NCBI RefSeq assembly: GCF_001889605.1
Contig: NZ_CP018172.1
Coordinates: 1 to 64,000 of the forward strand
Direction: 5' to 3'
Source: Aquibium oceanicum
GTDB taxonomy: Bacteria; Pseudomonadota; Alphaproteobacteria; Rhizobiales; Rhizobiaceae
Length of the DNA stretch: 64,000 bases
This document shows positions 62,032 through 64,000 of the stretch, one piece after another (the stretch's first letter is position 1; each line of letters begins with the position of its first letter). The notes beneath the pieces are model-generated. The model was not told where the DNA came from and searched no databases. It worked only from the letters and a program-made list of their open reading frames with translations. The position numbers were made by a program, and so were the translations under genes.

Positions 62032-62589
62032 ATGGCACACAACACTCTCATGCTTATCGCGCAGCTGTCAGGTTTGCGCATCAACGTTCTCGCCAACCGC
62101 CTCGGCTGCGACAGCGGAGTGGCGCTCACCGTACACGACACCCTCGCGGCGAAGCTTGCGAAAATGATCGCAGCGCAGCGCAGGATCCTCGCCGCCGACC
62201 GGGCGCGTGTCGCTGCGCGCGGTACGCAGGACGAAGAGGACGCTTTCTTCGATCTGCACCACTACCAGACGGCGTTCTATGAGACGTGGCTGATCGAACC
62301 GATCGCGCTCCTCGACGACTATCTAGTGGACGACCTCACCAACGAGTACTTTCATTTCTACATCGGTGAATGGCGCCACCGGGACGGTGAGGTGCCGATC
62401 GCGGTGCCGGTTCCGGCCGAACGACTCTGCGGTCTCGATACAATCATCACCGAGATCGAAGATGTCACCGGAGCCCGGTTCAGCGTCGAGAACGTCTACT
62501 ACAGCGAAGCGGAAGCCGAGGCGGCGTGGTGGCAAAGCGTCGGCATGGATCCGGAAACGGTCTTCGGCGACGAGGTTGGCCGCCTTTGA
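62032..62589 (+). CDS. Protein of unknown function behind structured repeat A
   Basis: The 185-residue product starts at ATG 62032 after AAGGAGA. It is helical at first (LRINVLANRLGCDSGVALTV, LAAKLAKMIAAQRRILAADR), then alpha/beta and acidic (YFHFYIGEWRHRDGEVPIAV, AEAEAAWWQSVGMDPETVFG). The central part FYETWLIEPIALLDDYLV and the next gene's CFEQHWIDEGPHSVLDEI are faintly alike, so the two genes may be distant paralogues, each behind a copy of the same repeat. Family not recognised. Confidence 0.62.
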   Translation: MAHNTLMLIAQLSGLRINVLANRLGCDSGVALTVHDTLAAKLAKMIAAQRRILAADRARVAARGTQDEEDAFFDLHHYQTAFYETWLIEPIALLDDYLVDDLTNEYFHFYIGEWRHRDGEVPIAVPVPAERLCGLDTIITEIEDVTGARFSVENVYYSEAEAEAAWWQSVGMDPETVFGDEVGRL

Positions 62590-62708
62590 CGGCCCGGAGA
62601 TCGGGGGCGGTGAAAGCCGCCTCGATCTTTTCATGTCTCAGCCACGCCGCGCCGAGGTTGACGTCGCCGCCCGGCGCGACAGCCCGCTCTTCCCACTTGT
62701 GCGCCACC

Positions 62709-62954
62709 GACCGGATCGACCGGCCGCTGGCGCAGACGAGGGTTTTCCCTCGCGCTCCCCGCCGGCTGGTCGCCGGATATCGACGCGCCCTTCGGGCGCG
62801 GGGTCTTCCTCTGACGTCCCATTGTGCGCCAGCCCATCCGGCGTCAAGGACTGCACGGCCCCTCCAATTTTCAGCCGACGCCCGAAGTGGGCATCGCCAG
62901 AAAATCGGGTCCTCCGCTTGCCGCCGCAGGCGGTCGCTTCGCGATCCCTGACCC
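62709..62954 (+). repeat. Structured intergenic repeat, copy B (leader of the 63005 gene)
   Basis: A 246-bp homologue of copy A with the same order of hairpins: GAGGG-TTTT-CCCTC, GCGCCC-TTC-GGGCGC, and a TTTTC...GAAAA stem in which one C-G pair of copy A is A-T here. The CCTCCGCTTGCCGCC..GGCGGTCGCTTCGCGATC block is also present. Hairpin lengths change on both sides together, which suggests that the structure is kept. It ends 50 bases before the ATG at 63005. Confidence 0.8.
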
Positions 62955-63004
62955 CTCTGGTCAACAGCGTGAACGCCTTTCCGTCAGACGAAAAGGAGTT
63001 CATC

Positions 63005-63469
63005 ATGACACGCATCTTCAATCCCTACATCGCCCTCGACACCATCGATGCCATCCGCAGCAAGGTTCTGATCGGCCGTGACGAATGCCGAACGCAGTTC
63101 GCCCGGACCCTTCACGCCAACCTCGCCGGGATGCTGGACGCGATGCGCGCCGATGTCGAGAAGGAGGTTCCCTATTGGATCGAGCAGAACGCAAAGCGCC
63201 ATAGATCCGAAAGGGACCGGTCGTTGTTCGAGCTTTACTTCATGCGCCCATGTTTCGAACAGCACTGGATCGACGAGGGGCCACATTCGGTGCTCGATGA
63301 AATCAGCGTCACAGTTTATGCAGTCGAACCCGGCATTGCGTGCGGCGTGACACTCAGCCACACCGACGTTCCGGCCTCTGAGCTCGAGGGTCTCGACGCG
63401 TTCTTCGCCGACATCAAGCTCAAACTCGGCGTCACCATCAAGGCGGCGAAGCTCACCCACCGCCGCTGA
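63005..63469 (+). CDS. Protein of unknown function behind structured repeat B
   Basis: The 154-residue product starts at ATG 63005 behind AAAAGGAG. It has RTLHANLAGMLDAMRADVEK, LFELYFMRPCFEQHWIDEGP and ELEGLDAFFADIKLKLGVTI, an alpha/beta protein without recognisable motifs. A terminator shared with the convergent XRE gene follows at once. Confidence 0.62.
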   Translation: MTRIFNPYIALDTIDAIRSKVLIGRDECRTQFARTLHANLAGMLDAMRADVEKEVPYWIEQNAKRHRSERDRSLFELYFMRPCFEQHWIDEGPHSVLDEISVTVYAVEPGIACGVTLSHTDVPASELEGLDAFFADIKLKLGVTIKAAKLTHRR

Positions 63470-63473
63470 TGGC

Positions 63474-63507
63474 AAAGGGAGGCAGGTCGCCTGCCTCCCT
63501 TTTTTCT
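63474..63507. terminator. Bidirectional terminator between convergent genes
   Basis: A perfect 13-bp stem, AAAGGGAGGCAGG/CCTGCCTCCCTTT, with a TCG loop and a T-rich tail, between the 63005 gene and the XRE gene. Confidence 0.88.
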
Positions 63508-63516
63508 TCCAGAAGC

Positions 63517-63906
63517 TTAAGGCTCTCGTCGCCTCTTCGGGGCTTTCGACGCGCCGTCATCCACAGTGTCGGGCGACAATTCCTCGACAAGCATGAGAAG
63601 GTTCTGTGCAGTGGCGGCCGGAAGGTCGAGGATACGCTGCACGAGCTTGCTTTTGACCTCCGCCTCCTCCGGACTGTCGCCAAAGAATTGCGGCGCTGCC
63701 GCATAGATCGCATCGAAGGGCGAGAATCCCAGCAACTCGGCCAGATGCAGAAGCCGGGTGACCCTGAGCTTGGCGCCCGCCCGCTCATGGCGCGCATAAA
63801 TCTCCTGATGAATGCCGATCATCATGCCGACCTGCTCACGGTTCAGGTTCAGCGCATCGCGCCGCTCGCGCAGAAAGCGGCTCAACCCCCTCTCCATGTC
63901 CAACAA
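63517..63906 (-). CDS. XRE-family transcriptional regulator, possibly extending past the window
   Basis: The visible product of 129 residues (TTG 63906; ATG 63897) has a helix-turn-helix of the Cro/CI type: FLRERRDALNLNREQVGMMI, GIHQEIYARHERAGAKLRVT and LLHLAELLGFSPFDAIYAAA. The frame stays open, with coding-like codons, to the window edge at 63999 (VEKPIWRKPSFQGIRSLLDM upstream), so the true start may lie outside. The C-terminal part has LVQRILDLPAATAQNLLMLV and a basic end. It probably regulates backbone genes. Confidence 0.78.
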   Translation of the reverse strand: MLDMERGLSRFLRERRDALNLNREQVGMMIGIHQEIYARHERAGAKLRVTRLLHLAELLGFSPFDAIYAAAPQFFGDSPEEAEVKSKLVQRILDLPAATAQNLLMLVEELSPDTVDDGASKAPKRRREP

Positions 63907-64000
63907 GCTGCGAATGCCCTGAAATGACGGCTTGCGCCAGATCGGCTTTTCGACCTCGGAATCCTCGGTTTCGACAAGGCCATGGTTGTCGATGAAGGTC

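Noticed and set aside
1-64000. tRNA, rRNA or integrase attachment site marking an island edge
   Set aside because: I found no tRNA-like cloverleaf, rRNA segment, integrase gene or matching direct repeats at region borders.

Overview
The window looks like a mobile or accessory replicon segment (plasmid or integrative element) from an alphaproteobacterium, most likely of the Hyphomicrobiales (rhizobial/Phyllobacteriaceae type). The reasons are the high GC content, the Cox11, Sco and PCu(A)C proteins, the BTLCP-type cysteine peptidase, and a right-hand half made of families that travel together on rhizobial plasmids and ICEs: DUF1173, DUF932, DUF2958, a large ParB-like protein, DUF1419, a methyltransferase/strawberry-notch helicase, a Toprim protein, DUF2493 and DUF736. 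No rRNA, tRNA, CRISPR array, replication initiator, relaxase or integrase is visible.

Left half (0-33 kb): a metal and envelope-stress island. From 7 kb leftwards on the minus strand run Cox11, a PCu(A)C-like protein, a YafK-like and two ErfK-type L,D-transpeptidases, a DsbA-like protein, a parvulin PPIase and a flavin monooxygenase. Then come a BTLCP peptidase, a PCu(A)C chaperone, a MerR regulator, an NRAMP transporter, an EEP-family phosphoesterase and an OmpR/EnvZ-type two-component pair. An intact IS3-family element (4-bp target duplication GCTG) separates this pair from the most distinctive operon of the window. That operon encodes a cation-diffusion-facilitator membrane domain fused to an HflK/SPFH domain, then HflC-like and HflK-like proteins and a membrane-anchored double-parvulin PPIase. 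A Zn/Cd/Pb-type P1B ATPase with two HMA domains and a His-rich linker follows, behind a MerR-type promoter with a 19-bp spacer. PCu(A)C, Sco, DsbB and DsbA come next, and then, in the opposite orientation, a copper operon (DUF2946-like, PCu(A)C, Sco, CopC, CopD). copD is split by a second IS3-family element with a perfect 4-bp duplication (AGAC).

Right half (33-64 kb): a dense plus-strand backbone of mostly small genes of unknown function, many overlapping start-to-stop. It carries two toxin-antitoxin modules (DUF433/DUF5615 and Phd/PemK-like), two SLOG-type proteins, a WGR protein and an XRE regulator. Several backbone genes are preceded by a leader hairpin with a purine-rich loop. Two copies of a roughly 250-bp, multi-hairpin intergenic element precede adjacent genes at 62.0 and 63.0 kb, and a nested inverted repeat lies at 60.2-60.4 kb.

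Quality note: many genes, above all in 0.1-5.7 kb, are broken by frameshifts that are each repaired by adding one base to a short homopolymer run. This looks more like base-calling error than decay, so frameshifted genes are given as one locus with the likely site of the error.
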